From a bacterium (GTDB taxonomy: Bacteria > Verrucomicrobiota > Kiritimatiellia > CAIKKV01 > CAITUY01), in assembly GCA_037143175.1 (NCBI GenBank), contig JBAWZF010000018.1, positions 1 through 56,021 of the forward strand: DNA of 56,021 nt. The letters run 5' to 3'. The notes beneath the pieces were generated by a model. That model did not search any database. It saw only the letters and a list, made by a program, of their open reading frames with translations, and had not been told where the DNA came from. This document shows positions 41,257 to 50,092 of this stretch, one piece after another. Position numbers and translations under genes: made by a program. How positions within the stretch are numbered: position 1 is the stretch's first letter; every line of letters starts with the position of its first letter.

Positions 41257-42511
41257 TTGCTATGGAACATCCGCTTCGGCTGGCGCAAGTGGTATCGCGT
41301 CTGGCGAAACGACCTGCTTCGTTTCGGGGGATGGATTGTCCTTCACCGATGGATTATCCATAACCGAAATGCATTGCGGCTCAGGATTCCTGATCGCCGG
41401 GGTGTTTTCACAAAGACAAAAAAACTCATCAACCTTGAGACCACGACAGACTGGAAATGCGCTGAAGACCTCTCCCGGAAACACAGACCTTTGAATGCGG
41501 AATATGATCTTCGCGCCTATGCGGTCGTCCCGCCCATGGAAGAAAATGATGGAGGAGAAAAAATCGGATTTCAAACGCGTGTTCCGTGCTGAAGGAGTGG
41601 ACTTCGCGAAAGCCACCCGCTGGCTCGCGGCTATAGCCCCCTTGAAAGTTTCAGGCTCTGTTAAACTCACCCTCGATGCGGGCGCCTTAACCACCGCCTT
41701 CCCTTTGTTTGCCTTTAAAGGCGGAAAAAACGCCACGGTTAAAATCACCTATTCTGAATCGTTGTTCGTAGGAAATGAAAAACGGGAACGGGACCATCCG
41801 GACGGCCGGGTATTCGAATATAGCGATCTCATCCGGCTTGATTGAAAGCTGGCGGAGTATGAGCCTTTCTGGTTCCGGACTTTCCGTTTCATTGAGCTGG
41901 ATATTCAAGCCAGCCCGGACTCCCCGGTTACACTCGAGACGCCGAGATTCCGGACCTTCATGTATCCGCTTAAACAACGGGCATCCTTTAATGGTGATGA
42001 CCCCGATTGCCGAAAAATCTTGGACATTGTCTGGCGAACGGCACGGCTCTGCGCGCATGAACATTATTACGACTGCCCCTATTACGAGCAACTTCAGTAT
42101 GTCGGCGATACCCGGATCCAGGCACTGGTCTCCTATAGCGCAGCGGGTGACGGGCGGCTCGGAAGACAAGCCATCCTGCAGTATGACTGGTCCCGGTTAC
42201 ACGAAGGCATCACTCAGTCACGCTATCCTTCGACGTGGACGCAGTTCATCCCCGGTTTCAGCCTGTATTGGGTGATGATGGTCCGGTATTATTACGACTA
42301 TTTTGGGGATCTGGAACTGGTTAAGGAGGTCATGCCAGGTATCAAGACAGTCCTTGATTGGTTCGAGCGGAAGCGGCTTGAAAACGGGTTGATCGATCAC
42401 CTTCCTTACTGGAATTTCACCGATTGGCTCACCGAATGGCCTGTGGGAAACCCGGCACGGGATACTCGCCTACCACTCACGATCAGCTGGCAGGCAAGTG
42501 AGGCCAACTAG
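41257..42511 (+). pseudogene. Decayed alpha-L-rhamnosidase (GH78)
   Basis: Fragments in different frames read as one GH78 protein. One is TDWKCAEDLSRKHRPLN with YAVVPPMEENDGG (41450-41560). Next comes LTLDAGALTTAFPLFAFKGG (41660-41720). Then EPFWFRTFRFIELDIQASPD (41865-41920), and finally AHEHYYDCPYYEQLQYVGDT followed by RIQALVSYSA (42050-42140). A frame change lies near 41560-41590 and a stop near 41843. The last part ends at SEAN with a TAG at 42509, just where GH78 barrels continue for a further 200-300 residues. It is therefore broken in the middle and cut at both ends. It points to a former capacity to use rhamnose-containing plant or algal polymers. Confidence 0.85.
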
Positions 42512-42608
42512 ACAGGCCTTTTTTCGGAGAAAAGTTAGTGGGGCTTGAACTTCCAGCCACAAGCGCCTATAAGACAAGCCGCTGGTAATAACAGGAGAAC
42601 ATTTAAAC

Positions 42609-43700
42609 ATGACAAACTTACTATTTGCAAAATATGCGGCCAAGAACTTGGAACCGGTCAATTCAATCGGGGCCAAATGGATGCGCTTACTGGATACGCT
42701 GGATCTGGCACCAGCAGTCAAGGGGAAGCGTACATGTATCAAAATGCACCTGGGGGGCGGCATGGGCTTTACCACCATTCACCCGTTCTTCACTCGCAAA
42801 CTTGTCGAGAAAGTGAAGGAGGCGGGCGCAAAAACGGTCTTCATTACCGACTCCCCCGGGGCGGTACTTCAGGCGGTAGAGCGAGGGTATACAGCAGAAA
42901 CAGTCGGTTGTCCGCTGGTGCCCCTGTCCGGACAAACAGATACGCACTTCCAGACACGGGAGATTAATCCCCCGTTTGGATCATTCACAAAAGTGGATAT
43001 CGGCGGCGAAGTGCTGGCTGCGGAGGCACTGATCGACTTCTCGCATGTGAAAGGACATGGCGCCTGCGGGTTCGGGGGCGCATCAAAAAATCTTTCCATG
43101 GGCTGCGTGACGCAACGCTCTCGCGGTACGTTGCATGCCCTCGAAGGTGGGCTCGAGTGGGATGAGAAGGCCTGCACACGTTGCCGTAAGTGCGAAAAGA
43201 ACTGCCCTACAGGTGCCATTTCTTTTGATAAAGACCGTTTTGATGTCTTTTATCATAATTGCAAGTATTGCCAGCACTGCGTACTGATCTGCCCGGAAAA
43301 GTCGCTGACCATGCTGGGCGGAAAATATCGTGATTTCCAACGAGGAATGGCACTCACTACCAAACTCGTCCTTGAAAATTTCCCCGCAGAACATCGGATC
43401 TTCATCAATATGCTGATGAACATTACAATCTTCTGTGACTGTTGGGGCATGACGACAGCCAGTCTGGTGCCGGACATTGGGATTCTGGCCGGTCGCGATA
43501 TCGTCGCCATTGAGCAGGCCTCGCTGGATTTGGTGAAAACTGAGAATCTGATCCCCCATTCATTACCACCCGGGTGGAAGATGGGGACCAAGGGTCACTT
43601 ATTTGAACGCGTACATGGCAAGGATCCGCATGCGGTGGTAGAGTTCCTTGCGGAACTCGGAATGGGCAAACAAAAATACACCTTGAAGGAAGTTGAATAA
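42609..43700 (+). CDS. DUF362 protein with two [4Fe-4S] motifs
   Basis: An N-terminal DUF362 domain (about residues 35-185; IKMHLGGGMGFTTIHPFF, VFITDSPGAV, VKGHGACGFGGASKNLSMG) is followed by a ferredoxin domain. The ferredoxin cysteines are in CTRCRKCEKNCPTGAI and CKYCQHCVLICPEKSL. A C-terminal DUF362 segment (MNITIFCDCWGMTTASLVPD) completes 363 residues. The role of DUF362 ferredoxin proteins is unknown; they are frequent in anaerobes. AGGAG precedes the ATG. The gene lies after the rhamnosidase remnant and converges on the second signal peptidase. Confidence 0.9.
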   Translation: MTNLLFAKYAAKNLEPVNSIGAKWMRLLDTLDLAPAVKGKRTCIKMHLGGGMGFTTIHPFFTRKLVEKVKEAGAKTVFITDSPGAVLQAVERGYTAETVGCPLVPLSGQTDTHFQTREINPPFGSFTKVDIGGEVLAAEALIDFSHVKGHGACGFGGASKNLSMGCVTQRSRGTLHALEGGLEWDEKACTRCRKCEKNCPTGAISFDKDRFDVFYHNCKYCQHCVLICPEKSLTMLGGKYRDFQRGMALTTKLVLENFPAEHRIFINMLMNITIFCDCWGMTTASLVPDIGILAGRDIVAIEQASLDLVKTENLIPHSLPPGWKMGTKGHLFERVHGKDPHAVVEFLAELGMGKQKYTLKEVE

Positions 43701-43737
43701 GCCAGAGCGCCAATTTTTGTGATGCATCACCAGCTGG

Positions 43738-44256
43738 CTACCAGATCCAGAGTCTGCCCACCAGCTGCCGCCGTTGCACCGCACCAAATACCCGACTGTC
43801 AACACTGGCTGAGCGATTGTCGCCCAGGATAAAATACGCGTTATCAACCACAACAAAGGCTTCACTTCCGAGCGCTTTGCCATCTGTCATCAACCCTTTT
43901 GGCAGATACGGCTCCGGGTGAACCTTCCCATTCACATAGACACGCCCCTCCTTAAATTGCACGACGTCACCCGGAGCGGCGATAATCCGTTTGACCGCAA
44001 ATTCATCTGAACCTTTCCGACTGATCTCGACAATGTCTCCAGGTTCCGGATCCTTAAATTGATAGATCACCCGGTTAATCAGATAACGCTCCCCGTCCCG
44101 GAGTGTCGGCAGCATACTGGCCCCTTCAACTTCCCCTACCGATAGGACAAACCGTGTAAGCAGAAAATAACTCAGCATGGAACCAAACAACATGGCGGCC
44201 ATGATGTGGGTTCGTTTTTCCCGCGATACCGAACGATAATCGAATAGACGACGCAT
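43738..44256 (-). CDS. lepB: Signal peptidase I (short form)
   Basis: Catalytic Ser47 lies in VEGASMLPTLRDGE and the base Lys89 in EFAVKRIIAAPGD; the end block is FILGDNRSASVDSRVFGAV. One membrane segment (AAMLFGSMLSYFLLTRFVL) precedes the serine. This is the compact, Gram-positive-like form of about 172 residues, unlike the 368-residue enzyme at 12638-13744. The frame is open to 44331, but ATG 44256 (MRRLFDYRSVSREKR), which follows the stop of the MEMO1-AMMECR1 gene by 13 bases, gives the normal N-terminus. The pairing with the lipoprotein gene suggests a dedicated substrate. Confidence 0.92.
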   Translation of the reverse strand: MRRLFDYRSVSREKRTHIMAAMLFGSMLSYFLLTRFVLSVGEVEGASMLPTLRDGERYLINRVIYQFKDPEPGDIVEISRKGSDEFAVKRIIAAPGDVVQFKEGRVYVNGKVHPEPYLPKGLMTDGKALGSEAFVVVDNAYFILGDNRSASVDSRVFGAVQRRQLVGRLWIW

Positions 44257-44269
44257 ATAATAAAGATGC

Positions 44270-45835
44270 TCATTTCTCCGACAACACGACGCTCTCGAAC
44301 ACCTGAAACGTGGCACCTTCACGCCAGGCATCGGGCCGGAGCCCTGCCTTCTGGCTCAGCGATGCGAGCGTCTCTTCCATCGTCCAGCCCTGCTCGGTTG
44401 CCACTTCGGGAAGATACACCGCCCGATACCGCCCCTTCGCAAGAATGATCCCCTGCTGGCCAATTTTGAAATCGGCTATGGACGGAATATCGCGAATGGG
44501 ACTCAACACGGACACATCCACTTCAATCAGCGGCAACTCCCGATCCTCAACCGGATTGAACCGTGGGTCCCGCAGGGCCGCATTGACCGCATTGTTGTGA
44601 ACCGATTGATACAAGGGCTCCACTGGTGCTAAAGAACCAATACAGCCCCTGAGGTCACCGTGAATTTTAAGCGTCACAAAGGTGGCCATCTCAACCTTTA
44701 ACAGAGGGGTTATGGCGTATTTAGTAAAATCAAATTTCCCATGCCGCCCGGCGACGCACCATTTCAAGGTGTCATTCGCAATGGCAAAGAGCGTCCCCTT
44801 TTCGGCCTCCGTCAAACCCGGCGTCCACCCTCCACTTCGATGTTCTTTCACGATATGGCCCTCCTTATACCCGGCCCGATTCTGATTTAGACCCGCTGCG
44901 ACCGTATTGCCGGAGAAAAACCCGATCGCCGCATAAGATACTGAATTTTCAAAGTTGCCCGTCAATTCACCCGAGGTAGCCTGACTCAGTACCTGACCGG
45001 AGAGATTTCGACCACTACCGATTAGCGTCGCGACCAGGATTTTGATGGGCATCTCACCACAAATCGTATCATGGGTGGTTTCGCAATGAGCAGAAAAGCC
45101 TTTCAGATCTAACGCCGCGACCCGTTCACTGGACTGTTTCAACCAGACCTGTAGGCGTTCCGGGATATTAGCGACAAATGGTTTGAACCCGTAATTCTCG
45201 CCATAATGCGTAAAATCAGAGGAGGCTATCACGAGCGTATTACTCCCAAAACAGGGAACCAACGCAGCACTCACAGCCCCTAAATCCACCTGCCCTTCCG
45301 GCCCGCATATCAGTGGCACGAGCCGGAACGACTGGAGCGTCTTCTGTAAAAAAGGCAGTTGCACCTCAATGGCATGTTCCTGGACAGCAGCGGCTGGCAA
45401 GGTCACAAAGCCAGGTTTATCTCGCAAGGCATTACACACTTCACGGTCAATGGGCACTGTGCCCAGCGGTGTGGAGTATGCGGTCAGGAGCGGATCCGGC
45501 AGGGATACCCCTTTGACAAAAACATGGTGCGCGGGACACATGATAATGACCCGGTCATACTGACCACTGGACAGCAAGCTGTAGATACTTACCGCGCAGG
45601 AACCGGAAAAAACAAAGCCAGCATGGGGTGACACAGCCGCCACCAACAGCCCTGTTGTTGCGGGCCGCACCGCCTTAGTCAGCAAGTTTTCCACCTGCCG
45701 GTCAAGGGCAGGTGGAAAACTTTCATAGAAGGCCCCGGCTACTGCCGGAGGCCTCACAGAACCGGCCTTACAACCGATCACCGTCACTATCAGAAGGATC
45801 AAACAATGGCTTAGGTATAACCGGACCATGTTCAT
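44270..45835 (-). CDS. MEMO1-AMMECR1 fusion lipoprotein (AmmeMemoRadiSam proteins B and A)
   Basis: A lipobox (TVIGC, Cys22) ends the signal peptide. Residues about 28-300 form the MEMO1 domain (RPPAVAGAFYES, AAVSPHAGFVFSGS, RVIIMCPAHHVFVKG, EHAIEVQLPFLQ, LVIASSDFTHYGENYGF). Residues about 335-515 form the AMMECR1 domain (TFVTLKIHGDLRGCIGSLAP, NAALRDPRFNPV, GIILAKGRYRAVYLPEV). These are the B and A parts of the AmmeMemoRadiSam trio, whose third part is a radical SAM enzyme not present in this window. Here both are fused and exported as a lipoprotein, whereas most homologues are cytoplasmic. The reaction is unknown. The signal peptidase gene follows directly. Confidence 0.9.
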   Translation of the reverse strand: MNMVRLYLSHCLILLIVTVIGCKAGSVRPPAVAGAFYESFPPALDRQVENLLTKAVRPATTGLLVAAVSPHAGFVFSGSCAVSIYSLLSSGQYDRVIIMCPAHHVFVKGVSLPDPLLTAYSTPLGTVPIDREVCNALRDKPGFVTLPAAAVQEHAIEVQLPFLQKTLQSFRLVPLICGPEGQVDLGAVSAALVPCFGSNTLVIASSDFTHYGENYGFKPFVANIPERLQVWLKQSSERVAALDLKGFSAHCETTHDTICGEMPIKILVATLIGSGRNLSGQVLSQATSGELTGNFENSVSYAAIGFFSGNTVAAGLNQNRAGYKEGHIVKEHRSGGWTPGLTEAEKGTLFAIANDTLKWCVAGRHGKFDFTKYAITPLLKVEMATFVTLKIHGDLRGCIGSLAPVEPLYQSVHNNAVNAALRDPRFNPVEDRELPLIEVDVSVLSPIRDIPSIADFKIGQQGIILAKGRYRAVYLPEVATEQGWTMEETLASLSQKAGLRPDAWREGATFQVFESVVLSEK

Positions 45836-45872
45836 TTTCCCATCCCCTTCCCGGCGGACAATGGGTTGGCGT

Positions 45873-46382
45873 TCAGCCCATTTTCTTTACCGCCGCCAAA
45901 GCTGCGTCATAGTTAGGTTCCTGGGCAATCTCAGGGATCTGCTCCGTATAAACAACCTGATCCTGTCGATCCAAGACAACCACGGCACGGCTCATCAAGC
46001 CAGCCAGAGGCCCCGTCGTAATCACCACACCGTAATCTGTCCCGAAGGCGGGCGACCGCATCGTGGAGAGGTTGATGATATTCTTGAGCCCGGCGCTCTC
46101 ACAGAATCGCTTCTGGGCAAAAGGCAGATCCGCGGAGATATTGAAAACCACTGTATCCGACAACGTCGACACTTCCTGATTAAAGCGCTGAGCCGAGAGA
46201 GCACATACGGAAGTGTCCAGGCTCGGGACAATGTTAAGGACTTTCTTCTTCCCGGCAAATTTCGATAACCCGATATCGGCCAGGTCAACCCCGGTCAAAT
46301 TAAATGGTGGCGCCTTGGCCCCCACTTTGGGTAATGAACCGGATGTCTGAATTGCCGTTCCCTTCAGTGTAATTGTAGCCAT
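45873..46382 (-). CDS. tpx: Thiol peroxidase
   Basis: Tpx reduces peroxides with thioredoxin. The peroxidatic Cys60 is in [14 protein letters not shown] and the resolving Cys94 in [11 protein letters not shown]. The N-terminal [20 protein letters not shown] is typical of atypical two-Cys Tpx proteins. At 169 residues it is full length. AGGAG precedes the ATG. It lies 33 bases after the phosphofructokinase gene and may be co-transcribed. Together with the flavodiiron protein it suggests protection of an anaerobe against traces of oxygen. Confidence 0.95.
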   Translation of the reverse strand: MATITLKGTAIQTSGSLPKVGAKAPPFNLTGVDLADIGLSKFAGKKKVLNIVPSLDTSVCALSAQRFNQEVSTLSDTVVFNISADLPFAQKRFCESAGLKNIINLSTMRSPAFGTDYGVVITTGPLAGLMSRAVVVLDRQDQVVYTEQIPEIAQEPNYDAALAAVKKMG

Positions 46383-46415
46383 GAGTGTTCTCCTTATTTA
46401 GGTTAATTGTTCTGC

Positions 46416-47648
46416 TTAGTGCTTGACCGCGACCTTGACCCCTTTTGGCTGACCAATAGCCGCCAATAACTCCTTGAACCACGGCACATCGATACTGAGG
46501 GGCTTGCCGCCCTTGATGCGGGGAAACTCGCAAGCGCGCAGTTCGCCATTCTTGTCCTCGTCCTCGCCGACCACACCGCCGATACCGACCAGCGCGCACT
46601 CGACCGCCTTCTTTGCGCAGGCTTGAATCAGCACTTTGTCCTTGCTGTTCGGGGCCGCCGCACGGCTGTAATAGCCGCTCTTTTGAACCATGGTCTTTTC
46701 GGCGCCGAGCATCTCACCGAACTGCTTGGCAAACCAGTTGCCCACGTTGACCTTGTCCAAACGGGGGTGCCCAAACGCATCACGCGGCACTTCCTCGCCT
46801 TTGGCCTGTAACTCCGCAATGATCGTCTCAACGCAGGCCCCCTCGGACACGAAGATGTTCACGCAGTCGTTTTTATCCATCACCTCACGCAGACGGGCAG
46901 CTTCAGCCTTGGCATCGAAAGCCATCTCAGGAACATACACGGCATGAACCTCCTCGCGTTCACGCGTCAGGCCGAACTCGGGCAGGTAATGAGAACCATC
47001 CAGAAGCTTGCGATACGCCAGGGCGGTCGCCGCAGTGAGCCATCCGCAGTTACGGCCCATGACCTCATGGACGATCAGCATGCGCGGGTTGGCGGTGTTT
47101 TCTTTGACGACATTGGCGAAGAAACGTGCACCCTCATCGGCGGCGGTCCACGCCCCCAGGCTCTGGCGAATGGGATACACATCGTTGTCGATGGTTTTGG
47201 GTAGCCCTACCACAGTCAGGCCGTAATTGTTCTTCGCAAGAAATGCGGCCAGATCTGCTGCTGCCGTATTGGTGTCATCGCCACCGATGGTGTGCAGCAC
47301 GTCCACACCATCCTTGACGAGTTGATCCGCCGCAACCTGCTGAGGATCCTGGCCTTCCTTGACCAGGCCCCGTTTGATGCAGTCTTTGATGTTCGTGAGT
47401 TTCACGCGGCTGTTGCCGATCGGACTACCGCCATGCTCGGTCAGGAATAGGGCGTTCTTGCGAACCGCAGGAGTGACCTTGATGCTTTGCCCTTTCAGCA
47501 GGCCCATGTAACCGTTGACATACCCGATGATCTCAATCTGGGGAGCCACGCGACTGTACTCATCAATCAAATACCCGATCGCCGAACTCAGGCACGGCGC
47601 CAGGCCACCTGCCGTCAAAATCCCCACCCTCTTCACTTGCTTGCTCAT
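46416..47648 (-). CDS. 6-phosphofructokinase, pyrophosphate-dependent type
   Basis: This enzyme phosphorylates fructose 6-phosphate. Two positions indicate use of PPi rather than ATP: GGDDTN at about residues 122-127 (ATP enzymes have GGDGS) and LPKTIDND at 149-156, where the lysine follows the Pro. Other blocks are VGILTAGGLAPCLSSAIG and IVHEVMGRNCGWLTAATAL. At 410 residues it fits the PFK group of plant and spirochete PPi enzymes. The PPi-energised membrane pump at 17286-19835 suggests a PPi-centred energy economy. It is divergent from the glycoside hydrolase gene, with an inverted repeat between. Confidence 0.92.
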   Translation of the reverse strand: MSKQVKRVGILTAGGLAPCLSSAIGYLIDEYSRVAPQIEIIGYVNGYMGLLKGQSIKVTPAVRKNALFLTEHGGSPIGNSRVKLTNIKDCIKRGLVKEGQDPQQVAADQLVKDGVDVLHTIGGDDTNTAAADLAAFLAKNNYGLTVVGLPKTIDNDVYPIRQSLGAWTAADEGARFFANVVKENTANPRMLIVHEVMGRNCGWLTAATALAYRKLLDGSHYLPEFGLTREREEVHAVYVPEMAFDAKAEAARLREVMDKNDCVNIFVSEGACVETIIAELQAKGEEVPRDAFGHPRLDKVNVGNWFAKQFGEMLGAEKTMVQKSGYYSRAAAPNSKDKVLIQACAKKAVECALVGIGGVVGEDEDKNGELRACEFPRIKGGKPLSIDVPWFKELLAAIGQPKGVKVAVKH

Positions 47649-47695
47649 AGATTCTCCTTAATGACTGTGTATTCCCTGATTCAAAGGGAGGTGCT

Positions 47696-47723
47696 TTGTA
47701 AAATAAAACCGTTCATTTTACAA
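47696..47723. repeat. Inverted repeat in the divergent pfp / glycoside hydrolase control region
   Basis: TTGTAAAAT (47696-47704) and ATTTTACAA (47715-47723) are perfect 9-bp arms around a 10-bp spacer. It is placed 20 bases before the glycoside hydrolase ATG and 48 bases before the phosphofructokinase start. The form suggests a binding site for a dimeric regulator of one or both genes. No T-run follows, so it is not a terminator. Confidence 0.5.
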
Positions 47724-47743
47724 GAGCAGAGACCTCACAAAAC

Positions 47744-50092
47744 ATGGAAATCGATATTGACTTCCTTTGCGCGGTGGCGTTCTCTGTGCGGGTGAAAAGA
47801 ACCGTACTCAGCTTCATCGCCCTTATCGGACTCGCACTCCACGTCACCGTGGCAGAGGATGTCCCCGCTTCCAGGGACGCCATACCTCTTGGCCTCTCGA
47901 TCCCAACTGTACCCGCAACCTCCACAAACCCGGTGCCGGTTGGCACCAACGCCTTCACATTCACGCTCACCGGGCCCGGTAACCGGGACATTGCCTTGAT
48001 CCTCCCTGCGAAAACCTGGTTTGGCATGTCGGACTTGAACTGGACACTCGCCCTCGATGAAGCCCCAACCAATGTGCAAGTGCTGGTCTTCATGAAGGAC
48101 TGGGACTATCTGTGGTACCAACAACTCCTGCCAGGATACGCCTCAGCCGGCGTTACGAATCGCTACCGTGTCGACCTGTCCCCCGCATCCACCAAATGGG
48201 AGCCGCAAGGACACCACGCCATCTGGAATGCCCGCACTTTGATGGAGCCCCGTGAGTTCGGTATCCGTATCTTTCTTGATGGCCCCGGCAGTCTGACCGG
48301 AACGCTCAGCAACGTTACCGCCAAAAGGATGCCGCCTGAGACCACGCCGCCTACCATCCGCAATGTTCGCCCTTCCGCGCAGCAGGTAGCCTGTTACGAA
48401 AAGTTTGAGGTCACGTTCGACCTCCCGGACCGCTATGCCAACCCGTTCGACCCAGAGGAGGTTTCCGTCACGGCAACCCTGGAAATGCCCGACGGCAAAA
48501 CCGTCACCATCGACGGGTTCCATATGCGCGACTGCTACCGAACTATCACCCCCACCGGGGAAGAAATCCTCCCCCAGGGGCCGCCCCACTGGCAAATCCG
48601 TTATGCGCCTCCCCGTGCCGGCACCTATCGCTATACCCTGCAGGTTCGCGACGCCTGCGGCACCGCCACGTGGGGTCCCGGCGTTTTCGTAGCCAAGTCC
48701 CCCACGTTACCGGGTTATGTCCGCGTCTCCAAGACCGACAGCCGTTACTTCGAATTCGACAATGGCGACTTTTTCTTCCCTATTGGCCACAATATCCGCT
48801 CGCCCTCCGATAGTCGCATGAACAGTGCATTCCCCTGGGTTAAGCGCTGGACTGAGGGAACCTCGGCTTATGCACGTCATTTCTCAAACATGCGCGAGCA
48901 CGGGGAGAATATCGCAGAGGTCTGGATGGCAGCCTGGTCACTCGGCCTCGAATGGTCCCCTGTATGGCGCGGCTACCACGGCATTGGGCAGTACAACCTG
49001 ATGAATGCATGGGAAATGGATAAGGTTATTGATGAAGCCGACCGCAACGGGCTTTATTTGAATGTAGTCATTCACAACCACGGAAAATTCAGCACCTATG
49101 TGGATAACGAATGGATATATAATCCTTTCAATAAAAAACTCGGTGGTTATCTGGAAAAGCCGGACGAGTACTTCACGGATCCCATCGCCCAGAAATCTTT
49201 CCGGCAGTTGATGCGGTACATCATCGCCCGCTGGGGCTACAGCACCAGGGTATTTGCCTGGGAACTTTGGAGTGAACTCAACATTTCAGGTTCCACTAGG
49301 GAATTCTATCGCACCCCGGAATGTGTGAACTGGCATCGTATGGCCACCGCTGCAATCGATGAATTTGATCCAAACAAGCACCTTATTACCACCCATTATT
49401 GCCCTGACTATTCCGCTCAGAACATGGATATTACCGCTCTACCCGGAATTACCCACTCCTCTGTGGACGCCTATCACAACGAGCCACGCATCCTCAAGAT
49501 TCTCGACCTCCTGTCCGCTACCGCCCAGTTCAACAATCCCTCCGGTAAACCGGTGTTGGTCACGGAGTTTGGGGGCGCCTCCTTCGCCCAGGGACTTGTA
49601 CACCTCGAAAACAGCCTGCATGCCGGACTCTGGGCCTCCACCTCCATCCCTCTCGCCGGTACCCCGCTCTTCTGGTGGTGGGGTCTGATCGAGGAGGAAA
49701 ATTACTACCCGGAATACCTGGCTATCAGTCGCTTCATGAAAGGCGAAGACCAGCGTGACCGCACCTTGTTATCCCGCAGTCCGGTGCTCTCCAGGCCCGA
49801 TATTCCAAATACACATGTTCAGGCTTACTCCCTGAACAACGGAACCCGCGCTCAGGGCTGGATCTATGATGAGCCAGCTTTCGACACCGCCGAGTCCGAT
49901 GCTCATCCCGTGATCAGTAACCTGGTCGCCCGATTGAATAACATGAGCAACGGCTTATACCGTGTTGAGTTCTGGGAAACCTCCGGGGGGGTACTGACGA
50001 AAACCGAGACCGTCGAGGTCAAGGAGGGTATTCTTTCCATCAGCGTCCCCCTGTTTTCGAGGGACATCGCATTCAAGGCGAAGAAACAGTAA
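47744..50092 (+). CDS. Secreted DUF5060 glycoside hydrolase (clan GH-A-like barrel)
   Basis: A signal peptide (VKRTVLSFIALIGLALHVTVA) is followed by a beta-sandwich region and then a DUF5060 domain (about residues 215-325; YEKFEVTFDLPDRYANPFDP, IRYAPPRAGTYRYTLQVRD). A TIM-barrel domain runs from about residue 330 to 680. The probable acid/base is Glu511 in WELWSELN and the nucleophile Glu608 in VLVTEFGG, a normal clan A arrangement. A C-terminal beta domain ends the 782 residues. Substrates of DUF5060 enzymes include varied polysaccharides; none can be named here. ATG 47744 gives an odd 14-residue prefix; GTG at 47786 or 47792 would begin at the signal peptide. It overlaps the convergent coiled-coil gene by 20 bases. 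Confidence 0.87.
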   Translation: MEIDIDFLCAVAFSVRVKRTVLSFIALIGLALHVTVAEDVPASRDAIPLGLSIPTVPATSTNPVPVGTNAFTFTLTGPGNRDIALILPAKTWFGMSDLNWTLALDEAPTNVQVLVFMKDWDYLWYQQLLPGYASAGVTNRYRVDLSPASTKWEPQGHHAIWNARTLMEPREFGIRIFLDGPGSLTGTLSNVTAKRMPPETTPPTIRNVRPSAQQVACYEKFEVTFDLPDRYANPFDPEEVSVTATLEMPDGKTVTIDGFHMRDCYRTITPTGEEILPQGPPHWQIRYAPPRAGTYRYTLQVRDACGTATWGPGVFVAKSPTLPGYVRVSKTDSRYFEFDNGDFFFPIGHNIRSPSDSRMNSAFPWVKRWTEGTSAYARHFSNMREHGENIAEVWMAAWSLGLEWSPVWRGYHGIGQYNLMNAWEMDKVIDEADRNGLYLNVVIHNHGKFSTYVDNEWIYNPFNKKLGGYLEKPDEYFTDPIAQKSFRQLMRYIIARWGYSTRVFAWELWSELNISGSTREFYRTPECVNWHRMATAAIDEFDPNKHLITTHYCPDYSAQNMDITALPGITHSSVDAYHNEPRILKILDLLSATAQFNNPSGKPVLVTEFGGASFAQGLVHLENSLHAGLWASTSIPLAGTPLFWWWGLIEEENYYPEYLAISRFMKGEDQRDRTLLSRSPVLSRPDIPNTHVQAYSLNNGTRAQGWIYDEPAFDTAESDAHPVISNLVARLNNMSNGLYRVEFWETSGGVLTKTETVEVKEGILSISVPLFSRDIAFKAKKQ

